Source of the DNA: Actinomycetota bacterium
Lineage (GTDB): Bacteria; Actinomycetota; Actinomycetes; S36-B12; UBA5976
Direction of reading: 5' to 3'
Length of the DNA stretch: 5,049 bases
Assembly: GCA_009923375.1 (NCBI GenBank)
Contig: RFTO01000102.1
Coordinates: forward strand, 1-5,049
A program made the position numbers and the translations under genes. Below are positions 1 to 5,049 of the stretch, in pieces (positions within the stretch are counted from its first letter, which is position 1; each line of letters starts with the position of its first letter). Under the pieces are notes generated by a model that was not told where the DNA came from, did no database searches, and saw only the letters and a list, made by a program, of their open reading frames with translations.

Positions 1-420
1 GATGAGATGTCCGAGCATTGGGCCGGGCAACGCATTGATGCGGTGGTCGGCATCGAAGCCCGCGGATTCATCTTGGCGCCAGCGCTGGCTTATCACTTAG
101 GTGCCGGATTCATCCCGATGCGCAAGCCAGCGAAACTCCCCGGTGCAACTGTCAGCATCGAGTACGCCTTGGAATACGGCAACGATGAGTTGCAGGTGCA
201 CACTGGCGCAATCGTGCCCGGCTCGCGGGTGCTTATCTGCGATGACTTACTCGCCACTGGCGGCACTGCCGCGGCCGCATTGGAGCTTTGCACTCAAGTC
301 GGTGCGGAGGTGGTGGGCGCCGCCTTCGCCATCGAATTGAGTTTCCTCAACGGCCGCGGGAGATTGGACGGGTTGCTCGGCGGACTTCCCGTGCAGTCCG
401 TCATTACCTACAACGAGTGA
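1..420 (+). CDS. apt: Adenine phosphoribosyltransferase, 5'-truncated by window edge
   Basis: This enzyme converts adenine and PRPP to AMP and pyrophosphate in cytosolic purine salvage. The 139 visible residues carry the family landmarks in order: EARGF (residues 19-23), a PxRKPxKLP segment (39-47) and the EYALEYGNDELQVH stretch (54-67) typical of APT. The type I PRPP-binding motif VLICDDLLATGGT follows (77-89). The frame stays open to base 1 (Asp-Glu before the first Met), and bacterial APTs are about 170-185 residues. The ATG at position 7 is therefore almost certainly internal, with about 40 N-terminal residues lying upstream of the window. The stop is TGA at 418-420. The next gene starts 4 nt later, so the two are probably co-transcribed and perhaps translationally coupled. 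The promoter lies outside the window. The EARGF and LEYG signatures make another phosphoribosyltransferase unlikely. Confidence 0.96.
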   Translation, partial: DEMSEHWAGQRIDAVVGIEARGFILAPALAYHLGAGFIPMRKPAKLPGATVSIEYALEYGNDELQVHTGAIVPGSRVLICDDLLATGGTAAAALELCTQVGAEVVGAAFAIELSFLNGRGRLDGLLGGLPVQSVITYNE

Positions 421-424
421 GCAG

Positions 425-1492
425 ATGACTACACGATTGTTCGATCCGATCACCATGCGCGGGGTCACCATGCGCAATCGTCTCTGGGTCTCGCCGATGT
501 GCATGTACTCAAGTGAGAATGGCCTGGCCAACGATTTCCATCTCGCTCATTGGGGGCAGTACGCCTTGGGTGGCGCCGGGATGATTGTCATCGAAGCCAC
601 AGGAGTTATGCCGGAAGGCAGAATCACGTCAAAATGCATGGGCATCTGGAGTGATGAACATGCACAGGCGATGGCACCAGCGGTGAGGTTCGCCCAGCAA
701 CAGGGTGCGATGGTCGCGATTCAACTCGCGCACGCAGGTCGTAAAGCATCCGCGAACCCACCCGGGAAGGGACCTGGATTCCAAGCGGTGGACGACGGCG
801 GGTGGGTGCCGATCGGTCCGAGCGATGAGGCGTTCCCGACTTTGGCGACCCCGCGAGCAGCGACACAGGTCGACCTTGAGCAGGTGATTGCCGCCTTCGC
901 AGCTGCTGCTGTGCGAAGTGTCGACGCAGGCTTCGACGCCATCGAGATTCATGGCGCTCATGGATATCTACTCCATCAGTTCTGCAGTCCGCTAGTGAAC
1001 AGTCGAGGGGATGAATGGGGAGGCTCATTCACAAACCGGACGCGACTGGCCATCGAGGTGGCGCGCGCGATTCGCGCGGCTATCGCTGATTGCGTGCCAC
1101 TGCTTTATCGAGTCTCAGCCACCGACTGGGTCGATGGCGGCTGGACGGTGCAGGAAAGCATCGAGCTGGCGCGACTGCTTAAAGCCGAGGGCGTGGACAT
1201 GATCGATGTGTCCTCGGGCGGAGCTGTTGCCAATGCGCAGATCCCTGTCGGTCCGGGCTACCAAGTGCCGTTGTCAGCGCAGATCCGCGAAGGTGCGCAG
1301 ATTTGCACCTGCGCGGTGGGTCTGATCACCGATGCTCACCAGGCAGCACAGGTGCTCGCCGACGCCGCAGCCGATGCTGTGATGGTGGCCCGCGGTTGGC
1401 TGCGCGACTCCCAGCTTGGACTTCATTGGGCGGACGAGTTGGGCGAGCAGATTGAATGGCCGCGGCAATACCAACGCGGCCGCCTGATGTAG
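425..1492 (+). CDS. NADH:flavin oxidoreductase, Old Yellow Enzyme family (YqjM-like)
   Basis: This is a predicted FMN-dependent ene-reductase of 355 residues, a TIM barrel that reduces activated C=C bonds of enals, enones or related electrophiles with NAD(P)H. It resembles Bacillus YqjM (338 aa). Visible landmarks are SPMCMYS with Cys26 and Tyr28, which tune the flavin and bind substrate in this class, and QLAHAGRK (100-107). The HGAHGY motif (176-181) carries the His176/His179 substrate-binding pair, and YRVSATDW (228-235) carries the FMN-contacting Arg229. The phosphate-binding region is VMVARGWLRD (319-328). The C-terminal QYQRGR places Arg351 where YqjM has its arginine finger. The extra length is mostly a loop at about 110-130. 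The cysteine marks it as a thermophilic-like (YqjM/XenA) OYE. The ATG lies 4 nt after the apt stop with only GAG triplets as a ribosome site, so coupled translation is likely. The physiological substrate cannot be read from the sequence. The gene converges on the exonuclease gene. Confidence 0.93.
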   Translation: MTTRLFDPITMRGVTMRNRLWVSPMCMYSSENGLANDFHLAHWGQYALGGAGMIVIEATGVMPEGRITSKCMGIWSDEHAQAMAPAVRFAQQQGAMVAIQLAHAGRKASANPPGKGPGFQAVDDGGWVPIGPSDEAFPTLATPRAATQVDLEQVIAAFAAAAVRSVDAGFDAIEIHGAHGYLLHQFCSPLVNSRGDEWGGSFTNRTRLAIEVARAIRAAIADCVPLLYRVSATDWVDGGWTVQESIELARLLKAEGVDMIDVSSGGAVANAQIPVGPGYQVPLSAQIREGAQICTCAVGLITDAHQAAQVLADAAADAVMVARGWLRDSQLGLHWADELGEQIEWPRQYQRGRLM

Positions 1493-1576
1493 CAGGGAGT
1501 CATACGCCTACTTCGTTGGACCCTCGCGACGCGGTGATGTAGCCAGGATTCTCAGGAGCGCTCGGGCACTGCAACC

Positions 1577-1620
1577 CTGCGGCTTGGTGGACGATGCGCA
1601 ACCGGCCCGTGAAGCCGCAG
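1577..1620. terminator. Perfect 9-bp inverted repeat between convergent genes, possible terminator
   Basis: CTGCGGCTT (1577-1585) and AAGCCGCAG (1612-1620) are exact reverse complements separated by 26 nt. The repeat lies about 85 nt after the oxidoreductase stop on the plus strand. On the minus strand it begins 2 nt after the exonuclease stop codon (TAA, 1625-1623). No real T run follows on either side. The position between two convergent genes and the G+C-rich stem suggest a bidirectional terminator or 3'-end stabiliser. The long loop and the missing T tract keep this uncertain. Confidence 0.4.
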
Positions 1621-1622
1621 AT

Positions 1623-2327
1623 TTACGACGCTTCGACTTCGTCGTTGCTGCGCTCTCTGCGCGGCACCAGGAAACCGAGCATGTTCCTCATCCGCGAGCC
1701 GAGTGCTTCTGCCGGGTGGGAGAAGATGCCGTCATCGTCGAGTGCTGTGTGGCGGACGGGCTTGAGTGTGCTCCAGGCCGCGGCCGCGCGCTGTGATGTC
1801 TGCTCATCGGGTGTTTGGGTGATGAACTTGAACACCTCGATGGTGGCGAACACATCGTTGAGCGCCCGATGCGCGCCATCGGCGGGATAGTTCAACTCCT
1901 CGCGGGCTTTGGCAAGTGAAGTCTTGACACCGTTTCGGTACGTGCAGAAACCGCGACCAAAATCCACGTCGACATCCGCGCGCGCAAACTCCTCCTTCAG
2001 GAAACCTTGATCGAACCGCAAGTTGTGGGCGACGAGAATCTTCCCAGCGAGATATGCGGCCAGGTCGGCGGCGATGTCGGCAAATGACGGGCAGTCAGCG
2101 ACCATCTCGTTGGTAATGCCGTGAACATGAGCGGGGCCGGTGTCACCCCCGGGATTGAGAAGCCAGGTGCGGTGGTCGATTGCCTCAAACGTCAGCGGGT
2201 CCAGCGTTGCCGCGGCAACCTCGATGATGCGGGAGTCAGCTGGGCTTAAGCCGGTCGTCTCTGTGTCCAGGACAACCCAAGCATGTGAGGAAGGGGAGCC
2301 ATCGCGTGCAGGGGCGAAGGAGTTCAT
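1623..2327 (-). CDS. DEDDh 3'-5' exonuclease, DnaQ/PolC-epsilon type, stand-alone
   Basis: This is a predicted two-metal 3'-5' exonuclease of 234 residues, related to the proofreading epsilon subunit of DNA polymerase III. All catalytic motifs are present. Exo I is VVLDTETTGL with Asp21 and Glu23. Exo II is AHNLRFDQGFL with Asp106. Exo III epsilon is HRALNDV with His153 and Asp158. The VHGIT segment (68-72) is also typical of the family. The fold ends near residue 170. The last 65 or so residues form an extension, partly acidic (TALDDDG) and ending with a basic RRERS followed by an acidic tail, with no motif I recognise. The ATG at 2327 is the only start codon ahead of Exo I in the frame, and a stop lies 12 codons upstream. 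No Shine-Dalgarno sequence precedes it, so a leaderless mRNA is possible. No polymerase, helicase or GIY-YIG domain is attached. It could be a repair, RNA-processing or accessory proofreading nuclease. Confidence 0.93.
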   Translation of the reverse strand: MNSFAPARDGSPSSHAWVVLDTETTGLSPADSRIIEVAAATLDPLTFEAIDHRTWLLNPGGDTGPAHVHGITNEMVADCPSFADIAADLAAYLAGKILVAHNLRFDQGFLKEEFARADVDVDFGRGFCTYRNGVKTSLAKAREELNYPADGAHRALNDVFATIEVFKFITQTPDEQTSQRAAAAWSTLKPVRHTALDDDGIFSHPAEALGSRMRNMLGFLVPRRERSNDEVEAS

Positions 2328-2333
2328 GTGATG

Positions 2334-2362
2334 AGTATGGCTGCCATGTCTGACAGAGTCGA
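2334..2362 (-). promoter_or_regulatory. Candidate promoter of the exonuclease gene, implying a leaderless mRNA
   Basis: Read on the minus strand, TCGACT (2362-2357) and CATACT (2339-2334) are separated by 17 nt. They resemble the -35 TTGACA (4 of 6) and -10 TATAAT boxes of the housekeeping sigma factor. The -10 box ends 6 nt before the ATG at 2327, so transcription would start at or next to the start codon. This would explain the absent ribosome-binding site. Leaderless genes are common in Actinobacteria. The call rests on weak consensus matches. Confidence 0.35.
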
Positions 2363-2379
2363 TTTAAACGCCGTACAGT
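2350..2379 (+). promoter_or_regulatory. Candidate promoter of the zinc-knuckle gene
   Basis: CTGACA (2350-2355) matches the -35 TTGACA at 5 of 6 positions. After 18 nt, TACAGT (2374-2379) resembles the -10 TATAAT at 4 of 6. Transcription would start near 2386, leaving a leader of about 16 nt that holds the GGAGG site. This -35 box lies inside the minus-strand promoter candidate, so the two could exclude one another. Confidence 0.4.
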
Positions 2380-2391
2380 TGGCGCAGAATC

Positions 2392-2396
2392 GGAGG
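2392..2396 (+). promoter_or_regulatory. Shine-Dalgarno site of the zinc-knuckle gene
   Basis: GGAGG lies 5 nt before the ATG at 2402. It is the strongest ribosome-binding site in the window, and it is the main reason for believing that the small gene downstream is real and starts there. Confidence 0.75.
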
Positions 2397-2401
2397 CAAT
2401 C

Positions 2402-2662
2402 ATGGAACGCACCTGCCCGCACTGCAAAGCGCCGGTGGATTCATTTCTTTTCAGTTGTTCCAAGTGTGGTGCGCGCGTGACCGCGGGGCTCGACATACAT
2501 GGGTTGAAAACCGAAGGCAAGGCCGATGGCGAGCGTTCACTGGACGATGAGTTTCGCCGCATGCTTGAGAATCCCACGTCGCTGCCGCCCGCAGTTACAG
2601 AGCCATCCGCACTGGAACGACAGAGTGTCAAGAAAAAGCGTCGGTGGCGTCGAGGTAAGTAG
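2402..2662 (+). CDS. Small zinc-knuckle (zinc-ribbon-like) protein of unknown function
   Basis: This 86-residue protein begins with two cysteine knuckles, CPHC (Cys5, Cys8) and CSKCG (Cys19, Cys22). The C-X2-C-X10-C-X2-C spacing is expected to bind one zinc ion in a rubredoxin-like ribbon. A polar, acidic middle follows (GERSLDDEFRRMLENP, about 44-59), then a proline-containing linker. The tail is strongly basic, VKKKRRWRRGK (76-86), and could contact nucleic acid or ribosomes. There is no signal peptide or membrane segment, so it should be cytosolic. The start is well supported by GGAGG 5 nt upstream and a plausible promoter. It is divergent from the exonuclease gene, with 74 nt between the start codons, and converges on the mycoredoxin gene. 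I do not recognise the family beyond the zinc ribbon. That it is a real gene is likely; its role in nucleic-acid or protein binding is inference. Confidence 0.78.
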   Translation: MERTCPHCKAPVDSFLFSCSKCGARVTAGLDIHGLKTEGKADGERSLDDEFRRMLENPTSLPPAVTEPSALERQSVKKKRRWRRGK

Positions 2663-2674
2663 CTCGGAGGCAAG

Positions 2675-2728
2675 TCGTTGCGCAGAGGTGACCGCGTACG
2701 TCAAGGCAATGCCTCACCTGCGCAGTGA
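2675..2728. terminator. Imperfect hairpin between convergent genes, probable terminator
   Basis: TGCGCA-GA-GGTGA (2679-2691) pairs with TCACCTGCGCA (2714-2724), giving 11 pairs with a 2-nt bulge. The stem extends outward to 2675 and 2728 through two G-U and two Watson-Crick pairs. The loop holds a small GGC-AAT-GCC hairpin (2705-2713). On the plus strand TTTT follows at 2733-2736, 4 nt after the stem, as in an intrinsic terminator for the zinc-knuckle gene. On the minus strand the stem begins shortly after the mycoredoxin stop but lacks a T run, so it may only weakly end or stabilise that transcript. Confidence 0.5.
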
Positions 2729-2734
2729 ATCGTT

Positions 2735-3025
2735 TTAATCCGTGAGCAACCCTTGGGCGATGAGCGCGCCGCGTAACTCCGGGTCGCTCGGCTCGGTGAG
2801 GTGGGAGCCATCGGGCAAGACAATCACCGGGATGCTCTGTCGACCGTCGTTGGCGGCGACGATGACATCCACAGCGCCTGGCTCATTTTCGGTGTCAATC
2901 CAGGTGTAATTCACGCCGGTGCGGTCCAACAGCGCTTTGCTGCGAACGCAATCGCCGCACCAGTCGGCACCGTAAAGAACTACGCCATCTTCGCGACGTT
3001 GCAAATCGTTAGTCATAGCCGCCAC
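2735..3025 (-). CDS. Mycoredoxin / actinobacterial glutaredoxin-like protein
   Basis: This is a predicted thiol-disulfide oxidoreductase of 96 residues with a thioredoxin fold. The active site VLYGADWCGDCVRSK holds Cys23 and Cys26 in a CGDC arrangement. The usual cis-proline follows at SIPVIV (Pro66), then LPDGSHLTEPSDPEL, which matches the PDG-x-x-L-x-x-P-S stretch of actinobacterial glutaredoxin-like proteins. Mycoredoxins of this group reduce mycothiol mixed disulfides in the cytosol with the help of mycothiol and its reductase. The start is ambiguous. GTG at 3025-3023 lies 8 nt after the mannosidase stop, while ATG at 3016-3014 would remove three residues. Neither has a good Shine-Dalgarno site, and both leave the fold intact. 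It is probably the last gene of the minus-strand operon. An NrdH-type redoxin or another glutaredoxin is possible, but the WCGDC context and length favour mycoredoxin. Confidence 0.86.
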   Translation of the reverse strand: MAAMTNDLQRREDGVVLYGADWCGDCVRSKALLDRTGVNYTWIDTENEPGAVDVIVAANDGRQSIPVIVLPDGSHLTEPSDPELRGALIAQGLLTD

Positions 3026-3033
3026 GCTAGCAC

Positions 3034-4326
3034 TCAGTCAGCGAGTGCGCTCGCACCAATGCTGCGCAGTGCGAGGTGGACATACATCATGTCCGCCCAA
3101 GAGAACCACGGTCGTGTGAACGTGCTCGGATCGTTGCAATTGAACGACTCGTGCATGGCGCCAGTGCCGGCATCTGTGTGCTCGAGTAGCAGAAGTGCTC
3201 GCTCGACATCGCCAGCATCGGTGCTTGTCAATGCAGCCATCGCGATGCCGATGGGCCACACGTGATTGTCAGGTGTGTGTGGGCTCCCGACACCGGCGGC
3301 CGATGAGCCAGCGAAGTAATAAGGGTTGGCGGCGCTGAGAATATGCCGCCTGGTAGCGAGATAGATGGGGTTGTCTTTCGCACACCATCCGAGATACGGC
3401 AGCGCAAGCAAGCTCGGCACATTCGCATCGTCCATGAGCAGGCTGTTGCCGAGTCCATCTACCTCATACGCCCAAATATCACGGCCGTTCAGCGTGACTG
3501 TGCCAAAGTCCGCGATGCCCGCCGTGATCTGTTGACTGAGCTTGCCTGCACGCAACTTGAGCGTGTCGCCGGCAAAGTCGGAATCGGGGAGTCGTGACAG
3601 CCTCTCTAACACCACAGCGGCGTGTGCATTCGAAGGAATGAGATAGCCGTAAGTGCAGGCGTCATCACTCGGCCTGAATCCGCTCCAGGACATTCCTGTG
3701 TAACTCACGGGTGAGCCGTAGCCGTCGCGTCCGAGGTGGTCGGTGGGTGGTGCGTTCTCTCGGATGAAGCGATACGAGCCAAAGTCATGTTGTTGTTCGC
3801 GTGCAATCACCTCAACGGCAAGCTCAGCGGCTTGCGCAAAACGCTGATCAAGGTGATCAGTGCGCTTACTTGCGTGCTGGAGTCGCAGCGCAAAGTCGAG
3901 GAAGCAGGTGAGTGAGTCGAGTTCGTACTTGCGCTCGAAAACCCATGGACTTTGGTCCTCGAAATCGCGATGCCAGCAGTTGCCATTGGGTTCGAGATTG
4001 AAGGCGTTCGCATACGGATCGATCAGCACATACTCCGCTTGTTGCCGGCTCACCGATGCGAGAATCTCGTATACCTCGTGGTCATGGGCCAATGCCAGTA
4101 ACGGACGCAGCTGCCACGCGGAATCCCGCAGCCACATGGCGGGGATATCTCCGGTGATCACTGCGATGGTGGTCGGGCTGGTGCGCACCATCGCGTCGGA
4201 AAACAAGCGGGTAATGGCGCGGCGAACACGTTGCCCGCGAGCGCCGCCCGCGGTGCTCTCAACCGTTATGCAGAGATCTGTGACTGCAGGTGGGACATTA
4301 ATCCCGGATGTTGATGGTCGCTGCAT
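3034..4326 (-). CDS. GH125 exo-alpha-1,6-mannosidase (metal-independent)
   Basis: This glycoside hydrolase family 125 protein (formerly DUF1237) has 430 residues, the usual length, and an (alpha/alpha)6 barrel is expected. Known members are inverting exo-acting alpha-1,6-mannosidases that need no metal. The conserved blocks appear in order: TGDIPAMWLRDS (58-69), DPYANAFN (103-110), FERKYELDSL (130-139), SGFRPSDDACTYGYLIPSN (215-233), DGLGNSLLMDDANVPSLL (290-307), GSPHTPDNHVWPI (347-359), MHESF (391-395) and FTRPWFSWAD (403-412). By comparison with the Clostridium perfringens enzyme, the acid should be an Asp of RPSDDA (221/222) and the base Glu393 of HESF. No signal peptide is visible, so it should act on mannosides in the cytosol. 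The ATG at 4326 has GGGAG 6 nt upstream. It sits 15 nt after the VOC gene and 8 nt before mycoredoxin. No transporter, GH38, GH92 or sugar regulator is in view. The natural substrate is unknown. Confidence 0.95.
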   Translation of the reverse strand: MQRPSTSGINVPPAVTDLCITVESTAGGARGQRVRRAITRLFSDAMVRTSPTTIAVITGDIPAMWLRDSAWQLRPLLALAHDHEVYEILASVSRQQAEYVLIDPYANAFNLEPNGNCWHRDFEDQSPWVFERKYELDSLTCFLDFALRLQHASKRTDHLDQRFAQAAELAVEVIAREQQHDFGSYRFIRENAPPTDHLGRDGYGSPVSYTGMSWSGFRPSDDACTYGYLIPSNAHAAVVLERLSRLPDSDFAGDTLKLRAGKLSQQITAGIADFGTVTLNGRDIWAYEVDGLGNSLLMDDANVPSLLALPYLGWCAKDNPIYLATRRHILSAANPYYFAGSSAAGVGSPHTPDNHVWPIGIAMAALTSTDAGDVERALLLLEHTDAGTGAMHESFNCNDPSTFTRPWFSWADMMYVHLALRSIGASALAD

Positions 4327-4332
4327 GTGTCG

Positions 4333-4337
4333 CTCCC
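4333..4337 (-). promoter_or_regulatory. Shine-Dalgarno site of the GH125 gene
   Basis: On the minus strand GGGAG (4337-4333) lies 6 nt before the ATG at 4326, inside the 15-nt gap after the VOC stop (TAG, 4344-4342). It fixes the start codon and supports independent initiation within an operon. Confidence 0.65.
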
Positions 4338-4341
4338 GCCG

Positions 4342-5049
4342 CTACGACTTGACGGTCACGTCGATGATGTAGAACTGCTCGCCTTGGGTTCCGACGATGT
4401 ACGCCCAACGGCCATGCATGCTGTCGTCCATGCGCACCAAAGTTCCACCAGCATCGACGGCGCGCTTCGCGGCAGCGTCGACATCGCGGACTGCGAAGTA
4501 GACGAACCACTGCGAGGTGGATTCATTAGGGAGCATGCCTGGCATTGTCCAAATACCAAAGTTTTCAGACTCGCTGCCGGCGACGGTCACGCTTGTGTAA
4601 TCGACCACCAGCGGGTCGCCGATGTCTGCTGCCTTGCCGTTGAAGAGGGTTACATAGAAGTCTCGCGCAGCCACGGGGTCGGAGCTGTTCAGCTCGAACC
4701 ACTGGGGGTATCCCGGGTTCCCGCTGGCGGTGACACCTTGCATCGCATCAGATTGCCACAGGCCGAACAGTCCGCCGGTTGGATCGGCTGCTGCTGCAAT
4801 GCGACCCTGGCGGACGCCTCCGATGACGATGTCGAAAGCTTGCACGAACACGCTGCCGCCGAGTTCGGTGATGCGACTCAAGGTGGCATCTGCATCTGCG
4901 CAGGCGAGATACATCGACCACGTTTGTGGGGTTCCTGGCCGACGCGCGGCAAGCCCCGCGACAGGTATGCCATTGGCGAGCGCCGCCGTCCAGCCGCCGG
5001 CATCCGCAGCTGGCTCCTGAAATGTCCACCCAAGCACGCTGGCATAGAA
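4342..5049 (-). CDS. Two-domain VOC (glyoxalase/bleomycin-resistance fold) protein, 5'-truncated by window edge
   Basis: The 235 visible residues hold most of one VOC domain and a complete second one. The frame is open to the window edge and reads FYASVLGWTF, the classic end of the first helix and turn of a VOC module. The GTG at 5037 is therefore an internal valine and roughly 25-30 N-terminal residues are missing. Domain 1 continues through PVAGLAARRPG (29-39), WSMYLACADADATLSRITELGGSV (44-67) and ADPTGGLFGLWQ (88-99). Domain 2 starts at about residue 114 with PQWFELNSSDPVAARDFYVTLFNG. It ends with FAVRDVDAAAKRAVDAGGTLV and EQFYIIDV. The layout matches the actinobacterial two-module group that includes mycobacterial CFP30B (about 260 aa). 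The His/Gln and Glu metal ligands of glyoxalase I are not obvious, so lactoylglutathione-lyase activity should not be assumed. It could be a metal-free binding protein or an enzyme of unknown reaction. It is the first visible gene of the operon containing the mannosidase. Confidence 0.88.
   Translation of the reverse strand, partial: FYASVLGWTFQEPAADAGGWTAALANGIPVAGLAARRPGTPQTWSMYLACADADATLSRITELGGSVFVQAFDIVIGGVRQGRIAAAADPTGGLFGLWQSDAMQGVTASGNPGYPQWFELNSSDPVAARDFYVTLFNGKAADIGDPLVVDYTSVTVAGSESENFGIWTMPGMLPNESTSQWFVYFAVRDVDAAAKRAVDAGGTLVRMDDSMHGRWAYIVGTQGEQFYIIDVTVKS

Noticed and set aside
7..420. ATG at position 7 as the true start of apt
   Set aside because: The frame is open to the window edge, and the APT family needs about 40 more residues before EARGF, so this methionine is internal.
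624..1028. Long open frames on the minus strand opposite the oxidoreductase gene
   Set aside because: They lie wholly inside a gene with all its family motifs. Their products are arginine- and serine-rich, low-complexity translations typical of the antisense frame of G+C-rich coding DNA.
1064..1078. CGCGCGA-T-TCGCGCG near-palindrome
   Set aside because: It lies in the oxidoreductase coding sequence and encodes the Ala/Arg-rich helix VARAIRAA with G+C-rich codons. A one-base centre makes a hairpin unlikely.
1493..1622. Possible small gene or RNA in the gap after the oxidoreductase gene
   Set aside because: No frame with a ribosome site and no tRNA-like or other RNA fold is visible apart from the 9-bp inverted repeat.
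1584..1890. Two overlapping plus-strand frames at the end of the exonuclease gene
   Set aside because: They are antisense to the well-supported exonuclease tail and Exo III region, and they begin inside the terminator-like repeat without a ribosome site.
3844..3860. CTGATCA-AGG-TGATCAG inverted repeat, operator-like
   Set aside because: It is deep inside the GH125 gene, far from any promoter, and appears only once. A 7-bp repeat of this kind is expected by chance in a few kilobases.
3860..4372. 170-residue open frame on the plus strand opposite the GH125 gene
   Set aside because: The opposite strand encodes conserved GH125 blocks through the same region. The plus-strand product has no recognisable motif and no convincing ribosome site, so it is an antisense shadow.
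4342..5037. GTG at 5037 as the true start of the VOC gene
   Set aside because: The codons before it read Phe-Tyr-Ala-Ser and continue into VLGWTF, a conserved VOC segment, so the gene extends beyond the right edge.
1..5049. Defence system, mobile element, CRISPR array, phage or toxin-antitoxin content
   Set aside because: No transposase, integrase, repeat array, restriction or toxin motif was found. All seven genes are housekeeping or metabolic types, and gene spacing is regular.

Overview
The window looks like an ordinary chromosomal segment of a moderately high-GC actinobacterium. The main taxonomic clue is a mycoredoxin-like gene with a WCGDC active site, since mycoredoxins work with mycothiol, a thiol of Actinobacteria. 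The actinobacterial style of the two-domain VOC protein and of the DnaQ-like exonuclease fits this. The genus cannot be read from the sequence. Seven protein genes cover almost everything. No RNA gene, mobile element, CRISPR array, phage or defence gene is visible, and no stretch of 300 bases lacks a gene.

Layout. (1) Positions 1-1492, plus strand: the 3' part of an adenine phosphoribosyltransferase gene (apt, cut by the left edge), then, 4 nt after its stop, a complete Old Yellow Enzyme-type flavin oxidoreductase. (2) Positions 1493-1622: a short convergent gap with a 9-bp inverted repeat that may be a terminator. (3) Positions 1623-2327, minus strand: a DEDDh (DnaQ-type) 3'-5' exonuclease with a C-terminal extension. 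(4) Positions 2328-2401: a 74-nt divergent promoter region. The plus-strand promoter is followed by a clear GGAGG site. The minus-strand promoter candidate sits so close to the ATG that the exonuclease mRNA may be leaderless. (5) Positions 2402-2662, plus strand: an 86-residue four-cysteine zinc-knuckle protein of unknown role. (6) Positions 2663-2734: a convergent gap with a long imperfect hairpin and a short T run. (7) Positions 2735-5049, minus strand: a three-gene cluster read from right to left, made of a VOC (glyoxalase-fold) protein cut by the right edge, a GH125 exo-alpha-1,6-mannosidase and the mycoredoxin, with gaps of 15 and 8 nt.

How the genes fit together. apt (purine salvage) and the ene-reductase are probably co-transcribed but share no obvious pathway. 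The minus-strand cluster joins a cytosolic mannoside hydrolase to two small proteins that could belong to thiol/redox or electrophile handling. The co-transcription is supported by spacing, but a shared function is only a guess. I found no convincing undescribed system. The most distinctive items are the unsecreted GH125 enzyme in its redox-flavoured operon, the orphan zinc-knuckle protein, and the compact divergent promoter region.
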